In this document: piece after piece, positions 11,284 through 22,654 of the stretch
Layout of the letters: the number at the start of each line of letters is the position of its first letter
Position numbering within the stretch: position 1 is the stretch's first letter
DNA from: Wyeomyia smithii
Lineage: Eukaryota; Arthropoda; Insecta; Diptera; Culicidae
Length of the DNA: 64,000 bases
Assembly (NCBI RefSeq): GCF_029784165.1
Contig: NC_073695.1
Coordinates: 247,751,589 to 247,815,588 of the forward strand
Reading direction: 5' to 3'
Made by a program: the position numbers and the translations under genes
Notes under the pieces: generated by a model
Seen by the model: the letters and a program-made list of their open reading frames with translations, nothing else
Told to the model about the DNA's origin: nothing
Database searches by the model: none

Positions 11284-13128
11284 TAGGGTAAATGACCCAA
11301 TAGTGGAGGAGCTAAGCACGAGTTATGCATGTTTAGCCATGTTTTGGCTAAGATAAACGAGTCTAGCTGGTACTTTTCATTATTTGCTGTTGAAATGGGC
11401 TCTACTTGATAGTTTTGCACCTTAAAATTGACTTTAAACACGTTTTGAGGCTTGAAATTAACAAAAATATGCTATACGCTTTTGCTCCAATAGTTGCGGT
11501 AGAGTTCCTATAGTTGCGAATGCGTGTTCCTATAGTTGCGGTATATAAAATATTCGTGTTTGCTTGGTTAAATGAAGGTTTTTAACTAGCTTGAAGTGGT
11601 TTTTAATTGTTTTAGTATTTATCATGTTGTTTTTAATCGGTCGACTAGTAGGTTGGCAAGTGAATACAAAAATGCACGAAGTTAACCAAGAGACGGATTA
11701 TGCACCAACTTGATCAGATTTTGGCAGAATTCAGTGAGAGTTTGTGGGTATGTAGGTTTTATTAAACAAAACAATTTTGCATGCTTTTCATAACATTTCT
11801 CTAGACTAACATTTAAAAAGGGCTGAAGTTTTTGAGCAGTTTTTTTATAAATCTGTTGTTTGTATAAATCTGTATCTGGATATTGACTGATATTGAAAAA
11901 AGTTGTAAAGGAATGACTTTTAGAAAATTGCTTGAAATTTCATATAAAGATATTGGAAAATTGAATTTGAGATCCTACATGCATGAAAAATAAAAAGTGA
12001 TTTAAACTTTGATTTTTTGGATAGTCAATTTACCTAAATCTTTTTTGAACGATTTAAAAAGTTTTTCTAACAAAAATTCAGTCATGTTTATGGAACATTT
12101 TCAACGTAAAACAATGTTGGACATAAAAAAGACTAATAGCGCTCATTTTGAAATGCTTAGATGAATTTTAGGCGACTAAAGTGTTTGTCTATAAACCTTG
12201 GTTTTTGGAAATCTAAGATAACAGTTTCCATATTAACTCACTTTTTTTTGTTCAAGTGAAACTTTAGACACTTTCCTAAACGTCTCTTTCTCTTGTGTTT
12301 CTCTTGAAAAAAGCTAAAGTCTATCACCTCTGCTTCGTACCATGTCTGCGCCTACATTTTCTACATTAGTGTTTACTAAAAGAGCCATCTAGTTTCTGAC
12401 TGTACATACTGCGAAAGGCTCGCCAAAAGAATTACAAGACCATAAGCAGTGAGTAAGCATCTATTAAGAGGTCATGCATAAGTTACGTAGCATTTTAGGG
12501 CTGAGGGCGGCAGACTTTGTGCCCGATCATGTAAACGCGGGGGTAGGGGAAGGTGTGGTAATTTTTGAACCCAACCTTCCCCTTCCACAGTGATAAGTTA
12601 CATAATTTAAGTATGTCCCCTAGTACCTACTTATCCTTAATATTCGCAATTAGTCCCACATAATCTTTTCTAATAAACGTAAATCAGAAATGCGGAACAT
12701 ACCGCAACTACAGGAGAACAGTATATCCTGTGATCCAATAGTGGAAGAAGTAATTTATAGATAATATGATCACCAATCAACGAACTTCACCTGTGAAACA
12801 GTTTCTATAATAATCTACTATCTGGAAAAATAATTATATGAGCATTAATCGTACTAAAAACACACACATATCTTAAAAACTTTGTGGACAAAATAAGAAA
12901 ATAGGTAGTGAAGGGTGCCTTCCAGGTAAGTTTCTGGAAAATACAGTTTTTTCCAGTAGTTTGGATATTTTCAGTACATATTGATATAGTAACGTATGTA
13001 CTCATGTTTAATCTATTGTTTCTTCAACATGTAGCATAAGCAATTCACCTCTAATTAATTTAAACGATGAATTTAAAAGCGATACCGCAACTATTGGTGT
13101 TACCACAACTATTGGATCATCTACCCTA
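11284..13128. mobile_element. Non-autonomous DNA transposon with repeated ATAGTTGCGGTA motifs
   Basis: The tips are inverted: TAGGGTAAATGACCCAATAG at 11284 and its near complement ending CTACCCTA at 13128. Inside each end lie extra copies of CCAATAGTTGCGGTA-like sequence: about 11488, 11510 and 11532 on the left, and inverted near 12700 and 13084-13115 on the right. Repeated subterminal motifs suggest multiple transposase binding sites. No transposase is recognisable. An 8-bp duplication is not visible, and the left tip touches the foldback ending at 11283, so the insertion history is unclear. Confidence 0.65.
11880..12250 (+). repeat. Dispersed AT-rich repeat, copy 1 of 3
   Basis: Shares a series of phrases with 17390-17780 and 33150-33415 in the same order: ATGACTTTTAG or similar, TTGAATTTTCAT, ATTGAATTTGAGATC, AAAAAGTGATTT, CACTTTTGAGG-type text, TTTTTCTAACAA, and ACATTTTCAACRTRAAACAA. 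The copies are strongly diverged. Its nature is unknown; the copies sit inside or beside other elements. Confidence 0.5.
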
Positions 13129-13553
13129 CACCGTTCGAAATTTTTCTTTACGTTTGACTGCTATTAGTTAAAAATAACAGGAGGGTTGTGTGCAAAGCCA
13201 CGACCGCAAGGTTGAAGTAGAATACTTTTACAAGAAAGATAACCCGGCTGCTTGCGTGTCGGTCATTTTTTCTAGTAAATAAACGTTGACTTATCAGATC
13301 AATCGAATTTTGCGCTTCAACAAGAATTGACCATTTTCAATAATATAGTAAATTGCTTTTCATGGTTGGGGCTTGACAATTTTTAAATTTTGAGATGAAA
13401 TTTTTTCGGATATCGTGCTCATGACTGAAGGAACAGATAATTCAGTACGTTCTAAGACACGGAAGTAAAGTAAAATTTATAACTTTTACAAATTTAAAAA
13501 TATAAATTAGCTCAATAGAAAACATTAACGCTTTAATCGTTAGGTTTTTATTT

Positions 13554-13569
13554 CATCCTGAAAAGGACA
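13554..13569 (-). terminator. Histone-type 3' stem-loop
   Basis: On the minus strand this reads TGTCCTTTTCAGGATG: a six-base-pair stem (UGUCCU with AGGAUG, including two wobble pairs) closed by a UUUC loop. That is exactly the size and loop of the metazoan replication-dependent histone 3' stem-loop. CAAATT precedes it and a purine-rich AATAAAAACC follows, where a histone downstream element would lie. No histone coding sequence lies upstream on that strand; the tandem repeats at 13816-14035 and duplicated promoters do. It may be a chance or decayed match. Confidence 0.45.
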
Positions 13570-13815
13570 ATTTGTTGTTCAATTTAGTATCGGATAAGAT
13601 GCCGATTATATCTTTGCGTTATCACTGACAGTGCGAAGAAAGTATTCGTTGTGATAAAGTAAACAGTGAAATGCTGATATAACACTCAAAACTAGACGGC
13701 TCACGTGTTGTCAAAATGAGTCGACTTTTCATTGCATGCATTTACTAGTGCCCACTATCGCACAGAGACTGCATTTCACTAAAGTGCCTCACTGCATCAG
13801 CCGCTATTGATGCTG

Positions 13816-14035
13816 AGATCCGCTGCAACTAGTGCGCTATCCATAGCCATGCCACAGTTGTGGCCGCTATACGCTGCCATTGGTATCCGCTGTCCCTGCA
13901 TCAGCCGGCCCAGCTGCTATCGTTGTTGGGATCTGCTGCAAATAGTGCGCTATCCATTGCTACGCCACAGCTGTGGCCGCTATTCGCTATCGCTGGTATC
14001 CACTGCACTGCTAGTGCTGCTGCTAAGGGAGGACG
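13816..14035. repeat. Imperfect tandem duplication, about 113-bp period
   Basis: Two units share GATCYGCTGCAA, TAGTGCGCTATCCAT, GCCACAGYTGTGGCCGCTAT and TGGTATCC in order. CTGC-rich short repeats open short frames on both strands, but these have no domain. It lies between the stem-loop at 13554 and the promoter at 14092 on the minus strand. Confidence 0.6.
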
Positions 14036-14079
14036 ACTGCTGTTGTCGCTGTCTAGAACTATTATGAGCGGCTTCGACT

Positions 14080-14100
14080 AAATCAGGCTCTTATATAGGG
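14080..14100 (-). promoter_or_regulatory. Proximal TATA-type promoter (duplicate)
   Basis: On the minus strand CCTATATAAGAGCC occurs with TATATA at 14092-14097. It is followed about 25-45 bp downstream by AGAACTATTATG complement text that is the same as beside the second TATA box at 14387-14392. The pair are direct duplicates of one promoter-like block. Transcription has not been shown. Confidence 0.45.
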
Positions 14101-14379
14101 AAAAACTTGTCGATAGGAGTAAGAAATCATCGATAACTATCGATAGCCATATCAGTCGATATTTCCCATCCTTGCTCCTATACTAATAAAGAGCACATTT
14201 CAAATTGCAAGGTCTATGTTTCTGTCGACTGTGCTTGGGAAGCAATCATGTTAACGTCATCATGTTGCTTTTAAATTTTGATTATGCGAAAAATTGAATT
14301 TTATGTAGATAATGAAAGTTCCGGAGGACAACTGCTCCTGTCGCTGTCCAGAACTATTATGAGCAGCTTCGGCTAAAAC

Positions 14380-14470
14380 AGGCTCTTATATAGGCCAAAT
14401 AGCATGTTTTAAATGGCAAGGTATATGATTCTGTCGACCGTGCTTGGGAAGCAATCATATAACGACCAAT
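14380..14470 (-). promoter_or_regulatory. Distal TATA-type promoter with CCAAT box
   Basis: TATATA at 14387-14392 lies in CCTATATAAGAGCC read on the minus strand. A CCAAT box (14466-14470) lies about 75 bp upstream on that strand. The spacing fits a compact TATA promoter of the kind used by histone genes, and the histone-like stem-loop at 13554 lies downstream. The same block recurs at 14080-14100. Confidence 0.45.
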
Positions 14471-14479
14471 CAGAGGTTG

Positions 14480-14760
14480 AATTTTTCGTTTTGACAAGGA
14501 TTGACTATTTTCAATAGTACAATAGTGTGCATAATAAAATTACAATTATCTTCTTTTGGGAAGAATCTTAGAAGATTTTCCAATCTATCACTGCAACGAC
14601 GAAGGAAATCCATCGAATACTAACCGATTTATTAGCATTTGAAATTGGACATATTTTTCACTTTTTTCGGTTTTAGATTTTCATTTCACATCCCTATGTA
14701 GCCGAACTTCCTGAGAGAAGTATTCTGCTTCAAAAATATGTACATACATTATTTGTTTCT
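14480..14760 (+). repeat. Dispersed repeat, copy 1 (partner 19300-19545)
   Basis: Shares TCAATAGTAC, ATAGTGTG, TAATAAAAT, CAAGAA, AGGAAATCCATCGAA-like and ATTAGCATTTGAAATTG-like phrases with 19300-19545 in the same order. A weaker echo (TTTTCAATAATATAG, about 13335) suggests a third fragment. The class is unknown. Confidence 0.45.
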
Positions 14761-15734
14761 GTGAGAAATGCGTTTTCTGACTTCAATGAGGTTAGTCAAA
14801 AATAAAACTGTTATTATTATGTATGTTGTACTTTTGGCTGAGCAGTCACAAGAAAAGTAGAACCGCTTTTTTATACTGTCCGACGTTTCATCACTGATCA
14901 GTGACATCTTCGGGAAAAATTGTGGGGATTTATTTCCGATCAGAGGCTTTTAACATAATAGCCTGGTGAACAAATGAATATCGTCTAGCAAATTTTCTAT
15001 GACTATTGTGTCTGTGACTTTCAAGCTTATCGTCAACACTGATTGCGGAGATTTTGGGTACATTTTATAGTTTTGATATTAAAAAAATCTGTTGAATTAT
15101 TTCAACCCGCAATATTTCAAACTAACTTACAAATTCATTAATTTATTGCGTTTAAGGGAACAGGTGAAAACTTTACATGTGGCTGTAACGACAAATTGTT
15201 ATAGCAAATTTCATAATTTCACTGGATCAGTGCCAACCTACCCTAGAATAAAAAATAATATTGCGACTTACGACGCAAGTAAGAAAGAAATATCAGATAG
15301 TTGTACACGACCTAAGCCAAGGCGGTAGTGTGCTGAAGCTGACAAATTTTACGGTGCGCTTCGGAGGTGTTGGCAGCTCAATACTGGGTCTAAACCAAAC
15401 GAATAGAAATGGGTTTTGACAGCAGTTAGGTTGGCTCCAGGTCCAAACTAGGTGAACTCTGGGAATAAACAAAATCGCTACTAGATAGTCGTACTCTCGT
15501 AATATGTGCGAAATATATGACAGTGTGTTTAATTACTCGACAGGAGAAAAATTTTATTATTTTTTCAGTAACAAATTTGTTACCTAATGAAGAATTTATC
15601 GTTATTCCTTCTAAAGTAACAAGGAAAAAATCGGTGTACGCTGCCTTTTATAATCAAAAATTTTACGAAAAAGTTGGATCATGCAGAAAATGGAACGGTA
15701 ACCAGCATAACACATTTTATGTATTGTACCAGCC
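14761..15734. other. Unassigned, with a palindromic TCACTGATCAGTGA motif
   Basis: The phrase CGACGTTTCATCACTGATCA at about 14881 followed by ACATCTTCGGG resembles palindromic text I associate with some insect retroelement ends; I cannot name one. A 78-codon frame at 15092-15328 has no domain. Confidence 0.3.
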
Positions 15735-15960
15735 ACGGATGTCCCAGATGGCCTTGAGGTACGATGCTGGCCCAACAAACCAGTCGTCGTAGGTTCGAGT
15801 CTTGGCTCGAGAGAGATTGTTAATATCAATAGGATCGTAGCGCTAGCCCCGCAATTGTCCTTTACACTAAACAGTCGGCTGCAAAGTCTGTGTATAAATT
15901 AACAATGGGTCAAGTTCCGAATCGGAATGTAGTTTCAATGCTTTGCTTTAGCAGCCGTGG
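15735..15960 (+). repeat. tRNA-derived SINE, copy 1
   Basis: A B-box match, GGTTCGAGTC, lies at 15792-15801, preceded by an A-box-like TGGCCTTGAGGTACG. The body (AGGATCGTAGCGCTAGCCCC, CAGTCGGCTGCAAAGTCTG, GGTCAAGTTCCGAAT) is shared in full with 50105-50330. The tRNA-like head with a repeated non-tRNA body marks a SINE; I recall similar SINEs in mosquitoes. It is not a functional tRNA gene because no acceptor stem closes. Confidence 0.75.
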
Positions 15961-16299
15961 TTTACGAATCAACATTAATATGATAAATTGATGATTCTTG
16001 TCACTCCCTTTAGCATTTTCTCTTTGTATAAGAAAATAAATCAGGCGTGGAACTCATCACAAGTGATTGATTTTATTATTCATTTGCGTTATTTTAGTAA
16101 CTGTTCTCGTTACTACAAATCTCTCATCAAATCTGTGTTTCTCCCAGGAATCCAATTGTAGAAGAGGAATCAACAACAAGGAATCCAGAAGCCTCCTGAA
16201 GGATGAAGAAAAGTTGTATTTAGCGTTTTACATTATTTTCTCCTTTTCAATAATTCTTTATTTATTCGTTTGTCGATTGTTACCCCATTTTTAGATGTT

Positions 16300-16570
16300 T
16301 TCCAGAAATTGGAAGATGCCACTTTAGATTCTAAAATGGCGCCTGGAATCGATTCTCGGGCTTTTGGTACATTGTGGCTCCGAGACTACCCTTAAAGAGT
16401 GCTATTTGGTCATTTTTGTATGTATGGAAGTGGCCACCTTGGATTCCAAATTGCGTCTGCGATCGATTTCCGCATTTTGGGTATCATTCGGGTTCCAGAA
16501 ATATCCATGTTGAGTAGTATTTGATCATTTTCAAAGAGTTGAAGCCGCCATCTTGTATTTCGAAACGGCG
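16300..16570 (+). repeat. Dispersed minisatellite, left part
   Basis: About two diverged units of a roughly 120-bp repeat whose landmarks are a CAGAAACCGGAAGTCGCCAT-like block, a GATTTCAAAATGGCGTC-like block, and a GGTTCCGGAGATACTCATATT-like block. The array is split by the foldback at 16571-18701 and resumes at 18707. Confidence 0.7.
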
Positions 16571-18701
16571 CACAGTGGGACCAAACTGAAAAAAGACGGA
16601 CAAAAGTCTTTTTCGACGTTTTAGCATATAGGTCTTCAGAGAAGTTTTCTAATATGCAATTTTAAGCATTCTAAGATATTCGTTGAAAATGTTATTAAGG
16701 GGGTATTCAGTCAAAATATAAGCAAAAACATCTAGTTGCAAGATATCAAATTTAGGTCTTCAGTTGTAGAACTATAAAATTTATGAATTTTTCTCGAAGA
16801 CACTAAGTATCTATATTGTAAAACCATTGAGCTATAGTTAAATTTCTGTCAACACCCCCTTAAAATCAATTTATTGAGTTTTTTGAGTTTGTATCGCATT
16901 TAATCGAGTTGACATATTCTACAAAGTTGTTGATGTCATCAAAATACACAACTTTTCTCAAGACTTCAGTATCGTATATCGAATTGTTTGCTCAGAAAAT
17001 TAATTTTGAGTCAAAATTTTACTCATTTTTCAATTAATATATCTCAATGAGTGGCACTTTGTGGCAGCCAAAATTAGCATAATTAATTCAGTCGTTGTAT
17101 ACACTAGAAGTGTACGAAAAATCATGGCCGGGTATGATCGGGTATTATGGTTTTCCTAGCAATCTTTTCGGTCATACCAATCACATTTCTGATGACCTTG
17201 TATACGGATTTCAAACTAGCTCGACCAAATGTTGGCAGCAATCTCTCAGAATTCATTATAACTTTGTAAGTATGCAAGCCTACCTAAACGAAGCAACTTT
17301 GCAAACTTTTTATCGATAATTTATTTAGACTAACTGTTTAAAAGGTCTTAACATTTTATGTCTTTTGTATAATAAGATATATCTAAATAATGAAGAGAAA
17401 TAGAGAAAAGTTTTTGGGAAACTGTCTGAATTTTCATTAAAAAATATTGGAAAAATTGAGTTTGAGATCGTACACTAAAAGAAGTTAATCTTAAAAACAA
17501 AAAGTGATTTGAGAAGAAAAAGGCCGTCACGAATTTTTTAACACATCGTTTTTATATAGAATTTTTTTTAAATAGGCACTTTTAAGAAAAAACAACTTTT
17601 TCTAACAATTTTTTCGTGTCCATGGAATGTTTTCAACATGAAACAATGTTGGTCATATTTTTTTTGTTAGAAACGCGTTTTTCCTTTAAAGTGACCTTTT
17701 TAAAATGCTCAGAAAATTATTGATAGCTAAATTTTTTATATGAAAATTAAAGTTCTAAGAAATCAGAGCTGATCTGTTTTTTTCAAATAACTTCTTTGTT
17801 TTTTCAGAACCAGTTTTTCAGTGTGTTGATTTTTGAATTTTTAATAAAAATTCAGGCAATTCCCTGTAAGTTCTCTTGATAAGTTTTCTCTATATCTTAC
17901 AATTATTAAGATATATCCATTATAAAAAAGCTTTTAATTTTCATATCTTTGCATATATCAATGTAAAGTAAATTGCTAACTAGATTAGTTTAGAAAGGCT
18001 TACACATCCACAAAGTTTCATGGAATTCTAAGAGACTGCTGCCAACCTCTGGTTGAGTTAGTGTGAAATCGGTATACAAGGTCATCAAAAATTTGATTAG
18101 TATGATCGAAAACATTGCTGGGAAAACCATAATACCCGATCATACCCGGCCATGATTTTTCGTACACTTCTAGTGTATACAACGACTGATTAAATTATGC
18201 TAATTTTGGCTGGCACAAAGTGCCACTCATTGAGATATATTAATTGAAAAATGAATAAAATTTCGACTCAAAATTAATTTTCTGAGCAAACAATTCGATA
18301 TACGATATTGAAGTCTTGAGAAAATTTGTGTATTTTGATGACATCAACAACTTTGTAGAATATTTCAACTCGATTAAATGCGATTCAAACTCAAGAAACT
18401 CAATAAATTGATTTTAAGGGGGTGTTGACAGAAATTTAACTATAGTTCAATGGTTTGACAATATAGACCGAGAAAAATTCATAAATTTTATAGTTCTACA
18501 ACTTTGCTGAAGACCTAAATTTGATATCTTGCAACTAGATGTTGTTGCTTTTATTTTGACTGAATACCCCCTTAATAACATTTTCAACGAATATCTTAAA
18601 ATATTTGAAATTGCATATTAGAAAACTTCTCTGAAGACACCTATATGCTAAAACGTCGAAAAAGACTTATGTCCGTCTTTTTTTAGTTTGGTCCCACTGT
18701 G
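16571..18701. mobile_element. Giant foldback element with Transib-type ends
   Basis: Two arms of about 720 bp in opposite orientation (16571 to about 17300; about 17985 to 18701) flank a 690-bp spacer. Both tips begin CACAGTGGGACCAAACT. The five bases CGGCG occur directly on both sides (16566-16570 and 18702-18706). Removing the element and one CGGCG restores a unit of the surrounding minisatellite, which proves the boundaries. A CACWRTG-type terminus with a GC-rich 5-bp duplication is known for Transib transposons, relatives of the RAG recombinase; CACAGTG is the RSS heptamer itself. No transposase is encoded, so it would be mobilised in trans. The spacer holds a dispersed AT-rich repeat. 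Confidence 0.8.
17390..17780 (+). repeat. Dispersed AT-rich repeat, copy 2 of 3
   Basis: Copy lying in the spacer of the Transib-type foldback; see the phrases listed for 11880-12250. Confidence 0.5.
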
Positions 18702-18706
18702 CGGCG

Positions 18707-19290
18707 TCTGGATTCGGTCTCTGGGTATCATTTCGATTTTGGAATGACTGTTTTTGGCTTGTTTCTAGGAACAATAATTTGTTCTTTTGGATTTCAGGTT
18801 TCTGGGCATAACCTTGCTGCCAGAGATACCCGAACTGGGCCGTATTCTATCATTTAAGGCTGTTTTCCGAAAACTGGGAGTCGTAGTCTCTTCGGTTTTG
18901 GCGCATCATTTTGGTTCCGGAAATAATCATATTGGTTAGTATTTTGCCATTTTTGGTTGTTTTCCAGAAACCGAAAGTCGCCGTCTTGAATGATAAAATG
19001 TCGACGGAAGTTGTTTTCTGGTATATGATCATCACCTCGGTTCCATGAATAATCCATATTGGGTGTTATTTGGTCATTTCTTGTTGGAAATCATCATCTA
19101 GATATCAAAATGACATGTGGAGTCGATTTTCGACCTATGGGCATTATCTTGATTTCCGAAATACCCCTATTGGCTTAATACAATTTTAAGCTGTTTTTCA
19201 GAAATTGGAAGTTGTCATCTTGGACTTAAAAATGGCATCTGGAGTCGATTTGCGGCCTCTAGATATCATCCATGTTTCAAAAATATTCAC
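18707..19290 (+). repeat. Dispersed minisatellite, right part
   Basis: About four to five diverged units of the roughly 120-bp repeat continue the array interrupted at 16571. Each unit carries CAGAAA(C/T)YG(A/G)AAGT-like and AAAATG(G/T)C-like blocks. Confidence 0.7.
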
Positions 19291-19299
19291 TTTGGTATC

Positions 19300-19545
19300 T
19301 CCGGTTGTCAATAGTACGATAGTTAGTGTAATAAAATCACAAGTTTACGCATTTTGATGGATGCGTAGCTAATTTTCAACACATTGTTTCAAGAATAAAG
19401 GAAATTCGTTGAAAACCCGACTAAGTTATAAACATTTGGAATTGTACAATTTTCGTAATGCACTCGATGTTTATATTTTAATTTCACATTTTCCCTCAGA
19501 GTGTTGCGTAAGAACTTATTCCACGTCAAAAAAGGTCTTCAAAAT
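19300..19545 (+). repeat. Dispersed repeat, copy 2 (partner 14480-14760)
   Basis: Second copy of the repeat described at 14480-14760, same orientation. Confidence 0.45.
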
Positions 19546-21365
19546 TTCAAAACATTTTGCTCATTTATATCCATGACCTAGAATGGCTACAAAAAACACT
19601 AAAGTCTATTTTTTCACTGCAAGCTTTTTTTATATGTATGACTAACTTTTAAATTATTATATGAATTACTATGAGAAAAATCAAAATTAAAAAAAGTTGT
19701 TTTGAAAAACAAGCTTTAAATTTTTGCCTACCAGAATATTTTCAAGATTTCAAACGAGTCACCAAACTTAATTTTTTTACTAGAATCTAAAAAACTGCGC
19801 CAATGCAATGGCAGGATGAATTGGCATGAAATCCCTCCCAAGTGTAGCGAGGTTTGAAGAACCATATCACAAAGTGGCAGAAAGAAGACTGCCGGCGCTG
19901 TTGGCACGCGTAAGCAACGCGATGCACGTCTACCTTCGTTTTCCGACATTGGGACGGGTGCCGTTGCTCCGGAACGGCTGGCTGCCTAAAGGTGGGCACT
20001 AAATCCTGCGCTTTAGTGTCTCACGATAGCTGTCTGTTTGCCACGGTCGGTTGAGGCACAAGATATACTTCTATAATGTGCTCATATCCTTGAGGTGTAT
20101 GCGTGAGAAATGATCCCAACGCCGGTTTCGGTTTCCCCTGATTTGGCGCCAGTGCCAGTATCATCAGGTACTTATATTACTTTTCACGCTTAGTGCACAA
20201 CGCTCGGTGCGTGCCTGGCCGACCCGGGGCGATGTTAGCACAGCACCAGAACGCACCGAATGAGGATGTTTACCAGTACTAGGGAAATTGAAGCGAAGTG
20301 AAATGGGAAAATGGCAGTCCGTCAAAACAGGCACTTCAACAGCTAGCGAAGCAAACTAGGGCACACGGTATGCATTTTATATACTCTTGTTGGGGGAGTT
20401 TGGACAAAATACCGTAGACAAAGCTCGGGAAATTGTGATGTTGAAATGGAACACAAACACGCGGCGATTGTTTTCTGCCGGTGCAGATTTTTCTAACACT
20501 GAAATATTGGTCGTCTGTTACAAAATGCGGTACGCAAAAAATTTAAACATTTGACCTTCTACGCAACATAAAATAAGTTTTCCAAGCATTAATGGAGACC
20601 AACATAATTGGAAGGTATTCATACATTAAGTTAGCTTTCACAGCAAATGAAATTCAATTCATGCTGAAATACATGGTACATACAGGAAAAACTAGTTTCC
20701 GCCTAACAAGTTCTTCGAAAGAATGGCAGAAAAATATTTCGAATCGAAATTTATCGTTTTTACTTCTGACAGCCTATTTTTTCTTTCTAACGATGATAAT
20801 CGCGTTTCAAGGAAAAAAAACTATTCACAGTTGCTACCACCCTTCTGTATGCCCCTTCGCAGCCCATTCAAACCCCATTCGGTTGAAGTCAAACAAAGTT
20901 AACTCCTTGAAAATAAATCAACAAGTTTACTCAACAATGTAACAAAGAAAAGTTAGTAAGAACAGCAACAGCACTCGGGATGAAAAGGTGGGAAGAATCG
21001 ACCCACAAAACACATTACAGAACACGGTGCGAACAAGAGAATTCAATTCAACAGTTTTGTTTCGGTCTCCCCCATCTGTCCTTCCGACCTCCCGTCGTCG
21101 TTAACCGGAGTGTCGGTCCGAGTTCAGGAGACTAGGGAATGGGGAACATGTACATCCAACAGCGAGACTGGAAAAATCCAGAAAGACACACACACACACA
21201 TACAAACTACGATGGGGTAAATTAAACATATGTTCTACAAGAAGCTTTCACCTGCTAAATTAGATTGATAAATCACGACAGTGAAATTCCAAGTAGCCCT
21301 GCAGCGAATCAAATGTTCTGAGGTCAAACTCCGAATAATCCATTTTTGTCTGCTCTTATTTTCAG
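19546..21365. other. Probably single-copy, GC-richer DNA
   Basis: From about 19900 to 20400 and 20940 to 21200 the sequence is richer in GC and lacks the repeat phrases seen elsewhere, so it may be single-copy intergenic DNA or intron. A 116-codon frame at 20592-20942 has no recognisable domain. A short (CA)n run lies near 21187-21200. Confidence 0.35.
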
Positions 21366-21450
21366 ATTTTTGACCTCCGAAGCCGAAGCTGAAAAGCTGT
21401 TGGACTTATCAATTCACCATCCCACCAGCAGTGCTGAACATCACCTTTAA
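21366..21450 (+). CDS. Candidate terminal coding exon, unknown gene
   Basis: A pyrimidine-rich tract ending TTATTTTCAG (to 21365) is a good splice acceptor. The following frame, one base then 27 codons to TAA at 21448-21450, reads FLTSEAEAEKLLDLSIHHPT and a short tail. The sequence after it (to about 21660) is non-repetitive. I do not recognise the peptide. The exon is short and the frame could be chance, so this is a pointer only. Confidence 0.2.
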
Positions 21451-22439
21451 CAACATATCACTCCAATGCGAGAAAAACCCTTTAATCCGCTCTCTACCAA
21501 GAAGCATCCCCCGAACGAATCATTTTTTTAATGAATTTTGTAAATAATTTAACGAATAGGATTACCCGCAATTTGAATAACGTAATTTTTCCACCCATTT
21601 TCCGTTAACCCCCTCGCCGCCTCCGCCAAAATTAATCACTCCCCCATCCAACGCGCGACATCGAGCTGATAATGCTCGCCACATAATTCCGCTTCATTGA
21701 CTTCCGAACCGGCTCGCGGCCAATTCATCCGATTCAATCAGCGCCCGGCGAGCTTTGAAGTTAGCAAGTTATTGCCAATTTGAATGCGCGCAAGCCAGCG
21801 GCAAAATTGATTGCTTTTTCCGCTCTGTTGTAAATAATGCATCACTTTTCATAATCTACTCTGAACCAGATCGGTTTGATTATTCTTGCCTAACTTTTTT
21901 TTTTAATTATGTTACTGCAGGTAGGTTAAATTGACGTTTATTTTGTGTCCTTCTTCATCTCGTTTGAATTTAATTTTCGGAGCACAACAGATTGTTCGAA
22001 ACCGTGTTCGCAATACTCAAATCGTCCGTAAGATTAGAGTTTAGTATTTGCCCTCTAACCGCAGTAGTTTTAGTGTAGCTTTAAGAAAACATTGGGTGTA
22101 CTGTACTCGAATAATGTTCCAATCTTCACTATCCTACAATTTACCTCTCTAGATGCTTTCACTGTACTTTTTCCCTGTTGTAAATATTTGCTTCGTTTCG
22201 TGTAATTTGTAATTTTATACTGTTAGCTTAGGAATTGATGCGAAGAAAAGATTTATGTGCTTTTTGGTTTTAATCAAAAATTATAAAAGTCTGGTTTAAA
22301 ATAAATTGTTTTTAAATATGATGATACATTGATGTGTGAAAGAAACAATCCCGCTACACATTTATGTTTAACTGTTGGGGCGCAACTAAGCCCAGAGACC
22401 TCAAAAGGACACCGGACGAACCGAGAGTCACCACCTTGA
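21451..22439. other. Non-repetitive DNA, no gene recognised
   Basis: No repeat phrases shared with the rest of the window and no coding frame of note. It could be 3' UTR of the candidate exon at 21366, or intergenic. Confidence 0.35.
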
Positions 22440-22647
22440 TGTTTAGAATGGCGTGTGAAATTGATTTCCGGTCTATATAAATCATCCCGATTCCGGAGAC
22501 AACCATCTTGGGTGGTGTTCGGCAGTTTTTTATTTCTTCTAGCTGTTTTCCTAAAACCGGAAGTCGTCATCTCGAAGTTCAAAATGGCATCTACAGTTGG
22601 TTTCCGGTCTCTGGGCACCATCCTGATTCCGGAAATACTAATATTAT
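22440..22647 (+). repeat. Dispersed minisatellite fragment
   Basis: Two units of the roughly 120-bp repeat (CCTAAAACCGGAAGTCGTCA; CAAAATGGCATCTACAGT; GATTCCGGAAATACTAATAT), as at 16300, 18707 and 45190. Confidence 0.7.
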
Positions 22648-22654
22648 AATAGAG

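Noticed and set aside
15785..15810. Possible tRNA gene from a B-box match
   Set aside because: No closing acceptor stem, and the whole block recurs at 50105 as a SINE.
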